The notes below the pieces were generated by a model. The model did not search any database. It was not told the DNA's origin and saw only the letters and a list, made by a program, of their open reading frames with translations. Positions 11,556-23,477 of a stretch of DNA of 64,000 nucleotides are shown here, piece after piece (positions within the stretch are counted from its first letter, which is position 1; each line of letters starts with the position of its first letter). Location: NCBI GenBank assembly GCA_024305745.1, contig JAHRBS010000012.1, positions 1,121,001-1,185,000 on the forward strand, read 5' to 3'. The position numbers were made by a program, and so were the translations under genes. The DNA comes from Polyporus tsugae. Its lineage: Eukaryota; Basidiomycota; Agaricomycetes; Polyporales; Polyporaceae.

Positions 11556-13305
11556 ATGAAGCTACCACCACCACCACCTCAACCACTGCTTGACCCCTAT
11601 CTCTTTGACCGAAGCTTGCGCCCTCAAAACGGCTCAAGCCACACCCACATCACAGAGAATGACTGCCATAGCGGCCGGCACGTCCTCTCTAGTATCCGCG
11701 CACCCGGTACGCCGCCCCGTCTTTCGGCCAGTGTCGACACAGGTGTTTGCCCCTGTCGGCCAGTTTTCAGTCCCCTACCATCCACGCCTTCCGCGTCCCC
11801 CTCACAAAGATGTCACCGGCACTGTCGTCATGGCATGCCTTCTCCTCGGGACAAAGCGACTTGTGCCCGCTTTCGGCTCGCAAGGAAGAAGTCCTCGGCG
11901 TCGCTGTCCACACGGGGCGCCCTATGCAACACCACACTTGCCATTGCACCTTATTTTCGCCCGCTGCTAGGGATGCCGCGGAGCCTCACGCGAACTATGG
12001 TGCTCGCATCTGTGTGTGTCCACTGTCTTTTCTCTCGCATTGGTTGTGCTACTCAGGGGGCCTGCGCTTCTGTCCGGAGTGCATCCCCTCGTGCACTGCC
12101 TATCCGCTTCGATCTTCGCGACGCCTTCCCAGCTCTCAAGACACTTCAAGCTCCTGGGTTGGGCTTCCTGCTCGTGAAGCATCCCGCCCATTGCCCGCGC
12201 AGCCACAAGTTGCAACCTTCTCGTCCTCGTTACCTCCTATGGGCACTCGGAGGGTATGTCCTCTTCGCTCTCTGCTGTTTGCTCGTATGGAGCTTCAAAC
12301 TATGCTCGCCGCCACCTTCGCCTGAGGGTGTTATCAGGGAGGATGCACCGGTTTGGATACTCGACCTCGCCACCGTTGACATTGATGCTTTGCGTGACGC
12401 AAATCCTCAGTATGATTTCTCCCCCTTTCCTATGTAGCCTTCTCCTACCGCCGCATTCCCCCTTTACCCCTACATCACTAGACCACCGGTGGTTCTGCTC
12501 AGCAGAGTTGCGGAGTGCTAGTCCGGCTAACGTCCCGCTCACAGTAGTGTGGTTTCCGCCTTGCGTTACTTACCACGGGCCGGCGAGGTATCATTACGTA
12601 ATGTTACCTGAGCTATTTTGTAGCGTAGTCGGTTCAATAACATCGAATCCGTTCTCCGTTCTTCGTGTTCTTGTTCTCTGCTTCGTCGCTTTCGCCATAT
12701 TTTCGATCACCATTATGCTTGTCCTCTCGGGTTCTTGCTACAGCTTACCTGCGTGGATTGTCCTCGACATACCAGATTTGCCCTGTGGCATAATGTCCCG
12801 GGCACCCCAGTCCTTCAGGGTGGTACACATCGCAAACATCCCTGGCCGTGGATTTCGTTCAAGAGTATGATGTCGTCTTGGGAAATGATTGGTGCCGCTC
12901 GGTGGGCTTTTGGGATGGCATGAAGGTGGTTTCCGATCCTTCCGCCGGCGTCGTGTTGGGAGGGGCGTTTCTTGGGAGCCGTCTGCGCGGTTCGGTGAGT
13001 TCTCTTTCGGGTTTCCTGTGACCCCGCTCACTCGACTTGTTAGTTTTAGTTGACGGGTACATGTCTCCTGAATGTAACGTCGTGTCCGCTGCCGTTGGTG
13101 GCTCCGCCGCTGACGATCGGCGTGTGGCATCGTCCTCCTCTAGCCAGGGTGGACGGTTGACACTGGCCGCGGTGCGCGCTTTCTTCGAAAAACGGGTGTC
13201 CGAATACACCCGTCCTCAAGCACATCGCGTCTTGTAAGTCATCCTCTCCTCTCTTTCCCATTGACACCACATACCGTCCACAGCTCCCTCAACGAAAAGT
13301 TTTAA
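11556..13305 (+). pseudogene. Decayed retropepsin-like gene, possible retroelement remnant
   Basis: Long overlapping open frames here cannot be one clean gene. The most informative part is FRVVHIANIPG ending at about 12846, then, one frame over, VDFVQEYDVVLGNDWCRSV (12848-12904). DVVLGNDW resembles the end of retroelement-type aspartic protease domains. That frame continues to a TGA at 13017-13019 and then on through VDGYMSPEC and LTLAAVRAFFEKRVSEY. A good GT-AG intron starting at 13236 leads to a short last exon ending TAA at 13303-13305. One frameshift plus one stop suggests a pseudogene. Upstream frames (from about 11556) include a hydrophobic stretch YLLWALGGYVLFALCCLLVW near 12230-12290, but their relation to the 3' part is unproven. 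Could also be a lineage-specific host gene with bad frames. Confidence 0.35.
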
Positions 13306-13643
13306 GCACCATTGTACTATAGCACACAGTTGAAATATATAGTGCATTACCATTTGTTCTTCCACCAACCGATCCGGACCAAGGTGCTCAATCGACCACC
13401 CGCAAACCTACCATCCCAACTGATAAGAACTGTACGTTTCCCGCGAAAAGGGCCACGATAGCTACATAGTAGTATTAGTACATAAGACGTCCAACGGTAT
13501 CGGGCACTGCCGCTCGTCGGCGCTACGCCTTCTTGCATCAGGGTCACCTGACAATATGCAGGGGCCGGGTGATCGGGCCGGGTGCAGGAGGAAGCGGCGA
13601 GGGAGTCGGGGGGCGAGGTTCAAGTTGGTGGTGGGCAACGAGG

Positions 13644-15665
13644 ATGCTGTCGTCCTGGCCGGTCTGTTTCTTCTACGCTGGTGTCTCTTCTGCTTTCGCA
13701 ATTGCTGGTCTCAGTCAATCTACTCAGAATCAGGATGCTCAATCGGTTTTGAGGCAGGATGGCTTGGAAGGACTGCGAACATGGACCTCAGAAGATGTTC
13801 TGGAGGTACGAGAGCTTTCACTAACGCCGCGAGCAAGCTATCCAACTCCTTCCATCTTACAGTCCCAGCCTAACTCCATCCAGGATGGTTCCGGTACTTC
13901 ACAAGCATGGCAAGACGACACAGAAGACCTGCTGTTTTCCTGTGATGACTCTTCTGCATACGAAAGTCTATGGAACATCAGCACCCTAGCCAACACGACG
14001 TATCATACGGTCTACCACCCGCTTGACGAGATCGAAGACTTCATGGAGGACCTCGCCAACCTGCACCCAGACATCGTCCAACTTGATTACATTGGCCATT
14101 CCGCGGAGGGCAGGGAGATGATTGGAATGAGGCTGTCCAAACCGTCCGTCAATGTCACGAACGAGGATGGTTACACCTCTAGCGTAAAGAAAGCGGGTTT
14201 CGTGATCACGGGGGCGCAACATGCGCGTGAGGTGTGTGCCGCATCTTCAAGCACTTCCACCGTCGTGCAGCAAGGCTCACAGCTCGCCAATTGCAGTGGA
14301 TCGCAACGTCCACGACGCTCTATCTTGTCCACTCCCTCGTCGCTGACGCTGCTGAGGCGTTTGCCCTGTCCTCGTGGTTGGAGTACTTCGTAAGCACGCT
14401 TCCCAGTCCCTATTGCGATTTTCCTTGGGTATGTTCCAGGATGCCTGAACAAACCCTCGTTACAGGACTTCTATGTCATCCCGGTGCCGAACCCCGACGG
14501 CTACATTTATACCTGGGAACAGGATCGTTTCTGGTAAGTCATCCTGGCGCAACTCAATCCATGAGGCACTGACGGCGGCGCCAGGTACAAGAATAGGCAA
14601 AACATTGGGCCGGATGAGGAGTGCACGGGAATCGACATGAACAGGTACGTACAGCGCTCGACATTTTCGTTGCCGCCGCCTGCATAGCTGACGGTACTGT
14701 AGGAATTGGGTACGTGCTGTTTCACCCCGCTTTCGCGGACAGTGGTCGCCAATACGTCGTTCCACAGGGCTACAAGTGGAAGGCTAAATCTAATCTACCT
14801 TCCATGGCCAACGCCGCAGACGAATTCGAGTCATCCAGACCTGGCAAGGGGTCGGACGCTGATCCATGCTCGACATGGTACCCTGGCCACCGTGCGTTTG
14901 AGGCTCCCGAAGTGAACAACATCGCGAACTACATCCAGACGCTCCCTAACGTGAAAGCGTTTGTCGACTTGCGGAGCTATGGTCAGATGTGTACGTATTC
15001 GGCCGTCCGTCTTCTCTTGCGTGTCGTTAATGGCGCCCTGTCCAGTGTCGATCCCTTTCTCGTGGTCCTGCAAGAAGACACCAAAAGATGCTGAGGATCT
15101 ACTCGAGGCTGCGCTTGGCGCCGCAAACGCCATTAAGCAGCCTCACGGCAGCGTATTCACCGTAAGGAACCCCCGCAATTCCCCAGTACTCCTACTAACG
15201 CACAAAATGGCACAGACCGGCAGTCTCTGCGAGCAGCTCTACAAGGCTTCTGGCAATGTCGTTGACTACATGTACAAGAAGGCCGGCATTAAGTACTCAT
15301 ACTCCGTGCACCTCCGCGACACTGGAACAGTGCGTCCCCTTCTTTCCGGTGTTCTGCCCGACATGGTGTTTACGTCTCGTACCTTACAGTACGGCTTCAA
15401 CCTCCCCGCGGAGTGGATCCGACCTGTAGGTGAAGAGACCGCGGCGATGATCAGGTCCCTTGCGGAATTCATCACGAAGCCAAAACGTATGTTTCCTTCA
15501 CGCTTGGCCCGCCTGCTCGATCTTGTTGGATTTACTGATCGCGAGTTGTACGAACAGCTTACAAGGCAGATTAACTGTCGTTTGCGTCACGTTTCAGACT
15601 TCATGCTACCGCTATTCCCCCATGCTCCGACACCTCTCGTATTATCCGCTCCATTTTTCTTCTAG
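13644..15665 (+). CDS. ECM14-like M14 metallocarboxypeptidase homologue, probably inactive
   Basis: Secreted member of peptidase family M14. I chose 13644 as start because it begins a signal peptide (MLSSWPVCFFYAGVSSAFA); an in-frame ATG at 13533 lies upstream. Spliced landmarks are HTVYHPLDEIEDFM, IGHSAEGREMIGMRLSK, then GAQHARE at the intron near 14231 with W supplied by the next exon (zinc His and Glu of the HxxE motif retained), PVPNPDGYIYTWEQDRFW, the zinc-region MNRNW, DLRSYGQM, and YSVHLRDTGTYGFNLPAEW. In active carboxypeptidase A the third zinc ligand is His in DxHSYxQ; here it is Arg. The catalytic Glu before LRDTG is His here. Loss of the catalytic Glu is the known mark of fungal Ecm14 pseudoenzymes, which act in the cell wall or vacuole. 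A final exon after an intron 15487-15597 gives a short Pro-rich tail ending TAG. Confidence 0.85.
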
Positions 15666-16076
15666 CGTGTACGAATATATCTTTTCGGAAGCTAGGTTCA
15701 AGCGATTGTGCTGGTGCGTGGTTGGACTTCGTCACCACGAGATATCGCCGCCCCTGAATATCCACGGACGGCCTAGTTTCTTACGAGGAAGGGGTTGTGG
15801 ATGCTTCTACCGTCTCATTGCCGTTTTCGTAGCCTCTGTAGCTAGAGGGGACGGATACGACAGCTCGTCGCCCCTCTCGGACGGATACAATCAATCGAAA
15901 AGGTCTTATGAGAGGTATGCCCAATGTGTCTTATTTTCCCCGCGCATCTAGGGATCTCACTGCGTGTAATCCGAAGCCTCTCCTTGGTAACAAAGTTCAC
16001 AGCCGCAAGCATCTCCTATATAACGGCCGTGGGCGCGGTGTCGCGGCCCATCGATCCTCTCACCGCAAAATAAGTC
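15666..16076. other. Intergenic, promoter region of SDR gene
   Basis: No gene seen. A TATA-like TATATAACG lies at about 16016-16025, some 55 nt upstream of the SDR start codon, and is a plausible core promoter. Confidence 0.5.
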
Positions 16077-17298
16077 ATGGCGTCGGCCTCCAGCAGACGG
16101 GTCGCGATCATTACGGGGGCAGCTCAGGGCATCGGTCGCAGCATCGCCCAACGGCTGGCTAGGGACGGTCTGGATCTGGGGCTCTTCGACCTCCCTGAGT
16201 GCAAGGATCTGCTCGAGGAGTTGGCGGCGAGCATTCGCGCGGAACACGACACTCGGATCGTCACCGTCTACGGCGACGTTAGCGTCGAAGATGACGTGAA
16301 GAGGCTGGTAGACACGACAACGCAAGAGCTCGGCGACCTGTATGCGGTGCGTTCGTTGCATTCACACCCTTTAGAAGTCATCTCACGAAGCAACGGCAGA
16401 TGATCGCTAATGCCGGGACTGCGAACGTCGCGTCCTTGCACGAAAGTGAGTTTCTCCGACATCGCGCAGGGAAGCTGTTTTCATCGAGCGTTTCGCAGCC
16501 ACCACGGAGATGTACGACAAGCTGATGAACGTGAATCTCAGAGGGGTTTTCCACTCTTACAAGTACGCAGCGATTCGTTTGATCGAGCAAGGCAAGGGCG
16601 GGCGCATGATCGGAGCAGCATCCACCGCGGGCAAAAGAGGTGATCATACTCGTACCCAATTATCAGCCAAAAAGCATGCTCAACAGTTCACTTTGCAGGC
16701 GTCCCGGACCAGCCGGTTTATTCCGCAACAAAGTTCGCAATCAGGGGCCTGACTCAGGCTGCAGCAAGGGACTACGGCAAGTACGGGATTACCGTGAATG
16801 CCTACGCTCCCGGCGCCGTGATGACACCTCTGAGTGAGTTTCTGACCACCTTAGGCCCTGCACCGGCCGAAATTAATGCTTCTTTACGCGCATACAGTGA
16901 CTATGGTGGACGAGATGCACTCAGCGCGCACCGGGCAGCCCAAGGGTAGTTGGAGTGGATCGGTAAGTCTATCGACCGAAATGTGTCCTTTGATGCCACC
17001 TTGACTTGCGATGCAGCGCTCTACGAATGCCTTGGGGAAGTATGGCCAGCCGGAGGATATTGCCAAGCTTGTGTCCTTCCTCGTCTCTGACGACGCTGGA
17101 TTCATCACGGGTGAGCCGTGGTGCCACAACTGCATCGGACACTGCTAATGTCGTTAATGCCCTTCTCTCGGTTTGGCATGGTTGTCGATGGTGATACAGG
17201 CCAGTCGGTAAGTATGCTTTGGGCGGTAAAATGTTCGCGTATTAACCATTCATTACTCTTCACAGTACGTCGTAGATGGAGGAGGGTACTTCGATTGA
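16077..17298 (+). CDS. Short-chain dehydrogenase/reductase (acetoin/diacetyl reductase-like)
   Basis: Classical SDR of roughly 260 residues with a Rossmann fold. Visible motifs are the dinucleotide-binding [12 protein letters not shown] just after the start (16107 onward), an acidic residue after beta-2 in LGLFDLPE that favours NAD(H), the NAG region IANAGTA after an intron, the active-site Ser in GAASTAG, the YxxxK pair in VYSATKFA, and the C-terminal GQSYVVDGGYFD ending TGA at 17296-17298. At least six short introns are needed. The overall pattern ([37 protein letters not shown]) is that of acetoin/diacetyl reductases, but substrate cannot be fixed from sequence. A decayed tandem copy lies directly downstream. 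Confidence 0.87.
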
Positions 17299-17745
17299 GC
17301 GCTGTAAAATGACCTAAACTATCTGTTTTCGGTGACGTCTTCTGTTTTATCTCTGTGTTTGTTATCAAGCAGGTTTGTAATTGAAGGCCCCATGGTATCT
17401 ATATTAGGTTCTGGGGGACACGTGGTGGTCGCCCAAGGGGAAACACTTCTGCGGGAGAAGAACCAGACACCGGCATCGGAGCTACGATGCCTCGCTCAGA
17501 TGTTCTCTGAGCCCTGAGCCCTGAGGGCCGAGCCTAGGGTTGTTTGAACCAAGCGGTGATGGTTCTAATCATTTTGAACACTGATGCTCACTGTGGTTTT
17601 CATAGACTTCTTGATAAGACCATGACCATCTGACTTGTCTCCGATCTGACCGACATGCAATTGGATTTGTTGCGCGCGCCGCCGGAAAGAGGTGGGGATA
17701 AATCGTGGCGACGTACATACAGCCAACATCTCCCCCCGCGACAGC
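17299..17745. other. Spacer between SDR gene and its decayed copy
   Basis: No gene. Contains overlapping GAGCCCT direct repeats near 17508-17525. Confidence 0.5.
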
Positions 17746-18801
17746 GTGGCCTCCGACTCTTCCAGACGTGTCGTTATCGTCACTGGCGCAGCTCAAGGCA
17801 TCGGACGCGACATCATCGCTCTTAGGCTTGTTAACGATGGTTTCGATCTTGGACTATTCGATCTCCCGCAGTTTGAAAACTTGCTCGAGGACGTAGCGGG
17901 CACGGCGTTCGAGTCTCCACAATCTATGGCGACGTGAGCGTAGAAGAGGACGATAAGAGATTTTGTGGGAACGGTCGTCCGGTAATTAGGGGATGTCTAC
18001 GCCGTGAGCATTTTGATTCCGATTCCTAGGAGGTCTTTCTATCACCAACGCCTTCCACAATAGATGATAGCCAATGCTACAATTTGCACCGTTGCCCCCC
18101 TTCACGAGAGTGAGCATGTCGTTCAACGAGTCCGAAAACCGCGTCATACACATAACTGTGATCTACAGCTCCGACGGAAACGGTCGACAAACTGTTGAGT
18201 ACAAACATCAAAGGCGGCGCTTTCCTTTGTTACAAGTACGCGGCGATCCGCATGATTGAGCAAGGCAAAGGTGGCCGCATGATCATCGCGGTGCACACCG
18301 GTTTTGTCGGTGCGACTCAGCGTTTTTCAACACACATGCTTTCAGCTACATACACAACGTATCAACATTTGTTCACGCAGGCTCCGCGGACATGCCTGTG
18401 TATTCTGCCACAAAGTTCGCCGTCCGGGGCCTCACTCAGTCTGCTGCGATGGAATATGGGAAGTATGGCATAACCGTAAACGCGTACGGGCCTAGGGTGC
18501 CTAAACAATGTTGCTTGTCCTCCCGCGTCGCTGACCCTCGTGCAAAGTGAACAAAATAGACGAGATCCATAACGCTCGCGCTGGTGTCGTTCCTCGTCTC
18601 CGAGGATGCATCATTCATCGCTGGTAAGTCTTCTGAGGATTTTGTTCCCCCAGCGCAGCGTTCATCGATCAATAGTGGGTCATTGACCTTTATGCGCAGG
18701 GCACTCGGTAAGTGCTATGTACCTTCCGCGATTGATATCATTGACAGAATCGTTGAGAATTGACATAGTACCTCGTCGACGGAGGTATATTCTTCACTTA
18801 A
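17746..18801 (+). pseudogene. Decayed tandem copy of the SDR gene
   Basis: Collinear with the intact SDR gene upstream. The first codon aligning to the intact start is GTG (17746-17748) instead of ATG. The N-terminus still reads [18 protein letters not shown] and [17 protein letters not shown]. The frame then breaks in the segment matching the intact [12 protein letters not shown] (TGA at about 17936). Further pieces survive in other frames: [38 protein letters not shown] with the YxxxK motif intact, [27 protein letters not shown] and YLVDGGIFFT ending TAA at 18799-18801. The segment between NAYGP and VSFLVS is shortened. Loss of the start codon plus several frame breaks makes this a pseudogene produced by tandem duplication. 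Confidence 0.85.
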
Positions 18802-19889
18802 GCCGATATCGGAGGAGGATCGTGTCCATATATTCCTCGGACACACGATTTCCCCCTTCCATGCGGTTCTCAGGCTGAAGAGGTGGCCGCAGTGATGTCA
18901 AAAAAAAAAGCCCTTTGACGCTACTTTATCTACTAAGTGCTAATGGATGACTTCAACAGAAAACTGTACGGTTTCAGATACTGGATCGAAAGGAAATACG
19001 ACGCTAGGATTGTCCCTTAAGAGCTTTGTATGCCAGGGTTTATGTACTACTGAGGTCCGCGCTCCGACGGTAGTTATTCTCTTGTCACCGACTTTGTTCG
19101 CTAGGACCACTGGTACAATATATAACAAGATCGCAATCGCGAATTGAGTATTGAATATCGAATATTGGATATTGACTCGCCAAAGTTCCTTCGTTACGGC
19201 CACTGTAAGTAGTCCAACGTGTCGCAGTTCTCACCGGGGTGGCCGAAGGGACAAGTTCGCCGTACAGAAGCGTCATGCCGAACACACGAATCTACCAATC
19301 TCGAACCATTCGGGCGTTCAGGCATTCAGGCATTCATACACCTGAGAGAAACCTGACTTTCTGCGCCCTTATCATGCTTTATCAGACACAGCGGCATAAA
19401 TTTGATTGACGCAGCGAGCGACGGAGATGACAACACACAGGGAGTTCCTCTGACCAACCACCATACGGTCGTTTGTCGGTCTCGTTTCGGTGACGCGATC
19501 GGTCCCAGACAGTGACACAATATCCCCACCCCACTCGCCTAGGTAACCACGCCACGCCGCTGCGAACAGATTTGAGAAACTGCATTATAGAGCATGTGGT
19601 CCACCACGTGCGCTCACTAGAATTATCGGACAGCATTGGATGTACCGCTACAACAACCCGTCGTGCGAGTGCGAGGCTTTGGGGGAATATGTGTACGCAT
19701 GGGGGGAATATCATCCATGATTCATCAAAGGACGTCCAAAAGTAAGAGCTACAGTACAAACGAGGCCGAGGTGTGTTCCGTGACCCATGAGCATGAGCGA
19801 AGGTACACGCGGTGAGACCCGCGGATAAGTGATGGATAAGATGCACGTGGTAGGGAGAGAGAGAGAGACCAAGACTAGGACAGAAGCCT
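18802..19889. other. Intergenic
   Basis: No gene supported. An A-run lies at about 18900-18909 and an AT-rich cluster of overlapping GAATAT/ATATTG palindromes at about 19147-19185. The right end is the 3' flank of the peptide transporter. Confidence 0.55.
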
Positions 19890-22311
19890 TTAGTGCTTCT
19901 CGTCGAAGCGGCCATCGTCCAGATGGTTGAGCTCCTCCTCGACGGCGTCGAGGTGGCGAAACTGGAACCAGAAGATGACGCCCGCAACGAACGCGAGGAC
20001 GGCCATCGAGCCGTAGTTCCACACGAGAAGCGGGTCCGCCGAGAGCGACACGAACGCCTCGCCGAGCGCGGAGCTAATCGCGCTCATGAACAGGAACACG
20101 GACATGACGAGCGAGCGCATGTTCTTCGGCGCCTTCGTGAACGCGTACTCGAGCCCAGTGATGGACGCGAAGATCTCCGAGAACGCGATGAGCACGTATG
20201 AGCCCGTCTGGATCCAGACGTTAAGGTCGGACGTGATCGGGTGCCCTCCGGCGTCGACGCAGGTCGAGACGTAGTAGCCGCAGGGGTTGCGCTTGTAGAT
20301 GTAGTGCTGCACAACAGCGGACCAGATCATCGCCGCAGAGCCCAGGAAGAAGCCGAGGGTGATCTTCTTCAGCGGGGTGAAGTTGATGCCAGCGCGACGG
20401 AGGGCGGGGTAAACGAGCAAGTCAAAGATGGGGATGAAGATGATGAGGGCGAAGGGGTCGAGGTTTGAGAGCACGTCGTTAGGGAGCCCGTTCGTGACCA
20501 TGGTCGCAGCCTGGGAGGTCAGGTTGTTGTTGAGTTGGTTGTACGTGAGCCCTGTATGAAATGTGCGTCAGGTTCTCGCATGGGCTGCCGGGATATCTAT
20601 CATCACGTACAGTAAATGGGGAACCAGCAGAACACACTGCACGCCTTGAAGCCACGCTTAACCTCATCAACCCACTGGTCATCGAACGTCATCCACGCCG
20701 GTCGGGTCTCGCCCTGCCAGTTGCTCGGTTTCGCGGCTTCCCAGAAGTCTGGTGCATTCATGTTCTTCACGAGCTGGACGGGGTTGAGAGTCCAGCGACC
20801 CTTCATGGACAGGCGCCAGATGCGGAGAGCTCCTGAGAGAACGGAACCCTGAGGCGGCGAACGCTGGTACACGTTACGACCAAAGAAGAGCACGACCGGG
20901 CAGAGAAGGAAGACAGCGGTGGGAAGGGTGTATGCGAGGTAGAAGCCGACGTACTATTGTGAACAACAGCTGAGTTAGGCAGCATTTTCTTTGGTACCAA
21001 TGAAAGCGGAAACAGCGCACCTTCTCTGAATAGACCATAGAGATCTGGCCGATCAGGGAACCGATGTTGATGAACAGATAGAAGTACATGTATATCCTCG
21101 ACGTGGTCATGACGGGGTCGACAATGACACGCTCGCCGGACTTGGTTTGGTCGATGAAGAGCTTGTGACGCTTGTACTGCTCTGCGACGAGGGGAGAGAT
21201 GTTGGACTTGAAACCGCCAGTACCGAGGCCCATAACGATGATAGCGACGATGAAACATGCTAGAGAGTTGTTCGGGTGCTCGATTACTCCAGGAACAGCG
21301 GAGACGATCAACAGGATATGGCCGAGGATGGCAACAGCGATTGAGACGCAGATGGTCTTGAAGCGACCCCACTTCGTGTCTGCAATGTATGCACCGAACA
21401 GAGGGATAACATACACCCTACGTATTGAACTCTTGTAAGAGGGTGTGCGGGGAATTCAAAGTAACAGGAAAACGCGCACCAGAAAGAGTTAAAGGTACCG
21501 ATACCGGTGGACGCACGCTGGCCGAGACCTAGAGCGCCTGCTTGCTTAATGTCCGCACCAGTCTTCGAACCAGGGGGAAGAGACTGCTGAATGAAGTTGG
21601 TCTACAGACCAGGGATTGTGACATAATCAATTGGTTAGCGACAATCTGCAAGAGCCCGACGGCTGGGTAAGGGCAAGGAACGCCCCAGAATCTCGCAGAC
21701 CGTCGTGCGTGCTATGGAAAGCAGTGGGACGCATCCCGCACAGCAGACCACCACGGCCGTTGGCAGGGGCGGGCTGACTGAGTGCTATTATTGTAACGGT
21801 ATCGGGGGGTATCAACTGCGCATACACACGGGGCGATCGCGAGCCAGGAGTGATATCAACCGCCCATGCTCCCAGTGCACAACAGTCCAACCCAAGAAGC
21901 ACAGCGGTCTGAGGTATTCCGGGGGATCCAGCCAGGCGCAATGCAAAGGGCTACTCACGAAGACCACAGTGGTACCGTAGTATGAGAAACGCTCCGCAAG
22001 TTCGCAGAAAGCGATCACTAATTGGAATGGGACCGGTCAGCACGAAGTCTACCGGATAACGTGAAGGAGCAACGAAAAAAGTCGGTGGCAGAGGACTCAC
22101 GGTATGCGGCCCATGGGAGGGCGTCGGCGACACGGCGCAGGGTTTTCTTCTCCTCCTCGGTGGGAAACTCGAGGCCATCGTGGATACCATCTAGCTCGTG
22201 CGAGTGGGAGGACGAGAGGGAGCTCATACCCTTCCTCTCCAGTTCGAATTCGTCGTGGTTAGCCTCTGCGAGGCCAGCGATGATGTCCTTGTCTGCCTGG
22301 AGGCCGGCCAT
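19890..22311 (-). CDS. PTR2-family (POT/MFS) di/tripeptide transporter
   Basis: Proton-coupled oligopeptide transporter of the plasma membrane, on the minus strand, around 600 residues after splicing. The first membrane segment carries the family's ExxER signature in AFCELAERFSYYGTTVVF. Later come VYVIPLFGAYIADTKWGRF, the PTR2 signature block GLGTGGFKSNISPLVAEQY, YLFINIGSLIGQISMVYSEK, the loop with DDQWVDEVKRGFKAC, then AAMIWSAVVQHYIYKRNPC, YVLIAFSEIFASITGLEYAF and KNMRSLVMSVFLFMSAISSALGEAF. The C-terminal tail ends DDGRFDEKH before TAA (19890-19892). The start used is 22311 (MAGLQADKD); an in-frame ATG at 22377 is an alternative. Introns interrupt around 22130-22020, 21960-21605, 21480-21415, 21020-20955 and 20610-20550. 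Nothing here indicates regulation. Confidence 0.9.
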
Positions 22312-23042
22312 GTTTGCGTGCTGTCGAGCTCTGTGGGAGGTGGCGACGAGAGTGTGGGACGGACACGGCTGGAGCACGGAGGGACTCTGGGAAAAAGAGT
22401 CTGAGGGGAAGCCCTGGGGAGCTTGGAGGCGCGATAACGGACGCTATGGTTTATATCGGAACACATGGTCGCCCAGGCCATATGGCACCCCGGGAATCAA
22501 GGGCTGATGAATGAGCTCCTCAACAACATGACGGCAAGCCTATCATCCCCCACACTCCTCCCAATTTCTCAGGCCTGCCACCTCTAGCCTCCGGCGCGGG
22601 ACGAGACAGGCTATAGACCCGTCCGGAACTCAATGCGAGCGGGCTGGCAGATTAGCTAGTGCACTGCTGAGCAAGTATCGTTGGCACAAGCAAGAGGGAT
22701 GAAGGGTGGGATTCGCAGGGAAGGTACGAGCAGACGAGACCGTCGTGGCGCCGTTCAAGACGTCGGCGCGGCGTCGGCGATCGAGACGTCCATCTCCGGC
22801 GCTAGCAGGCCGCCACACACCGAGCAGTGCTCTTCGCGTGCTCCACATCGTCCCCGACCTTTCCCCGACTCCGTCCAGCCCGTTCCCGCCATCGTCCGCC
22901 CGCTGGCTGCATGTTTCAGACATGCGTAGAATGTAGCGCGGACACATATGTCTAGACACATGACAATCGTCGGCTGCTTCCTTACTAATACCGTTATTCT
23001 AATCCACCTTCTTTGCGGATTTACCGCCGAATCTGTCCACGA
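22312..23042. other. Intergenic, upstream of PTR2 gene
   Basis: Promoter side of the minus-strand transporter. No gene pattern found on either strand. Confidence 0.5.
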
Positions 23043-23477
23043 CTAGTGGATGACTTTCCATAAGGATCTGCGGCCGTTTGGACGTCCGTAAATCCCAAAT
23101 CAGCTCTATCCGCCGAGATGCCGTGTCCGATCCAGACTCCGCTCTTGAGACCGACGTCCGTAGATGCTGTAGGCGCCCAACATCTGGAAGGGGGGGTCGA
23201 CCCCCCTTTCTAGACCTAAACACGTCCGCAGATGCCTCGCTTAGAGCTGCAAACGACCTGAAAGGAAGGAGCTGTCATTACAAATGATGGTGGCATTGAC
23301 GACCTACCAAATTGGGTGCTGATATAATGCCAGAAAGTGCACGTGCATCGTCATAGGCGCCCTCCGGAAATCCCGGCTTCGTCGTTGAGCGCCCAAGATA
23401 TCTGACTCAGTTGAAGCTCCGCTGATTGGTTTACGGACACTTCAGAGCCGTAAATCCTTATGGAAAGTCATCCAGTA
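23043..23477. mobile_element. MITE-like element bounded by inverted repeats
   Basis: A roughly 435-bp unit has inverted arms at 23043-23093 and 23431-23477. The innermost perfect match is GGATGACTTTCCATAAGGAT (23048-23067), whose reverse complement lies at 23454-23473. Similarity continues inward to TCCGTAAA. Inside are scattered copies of an ACGTCCGYARAT-type motif (23082, 23154 and 23221, and in reverse at 23430), like the subterminal repeats of DNA transposons, plus a perfect 16-bp palindrome GGGGGGTCGACCCCCC at 23191-23206. There is no transposase. No clear target-site duplication was recognised, so the outer ends are approximate. Confidence 0.55.
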
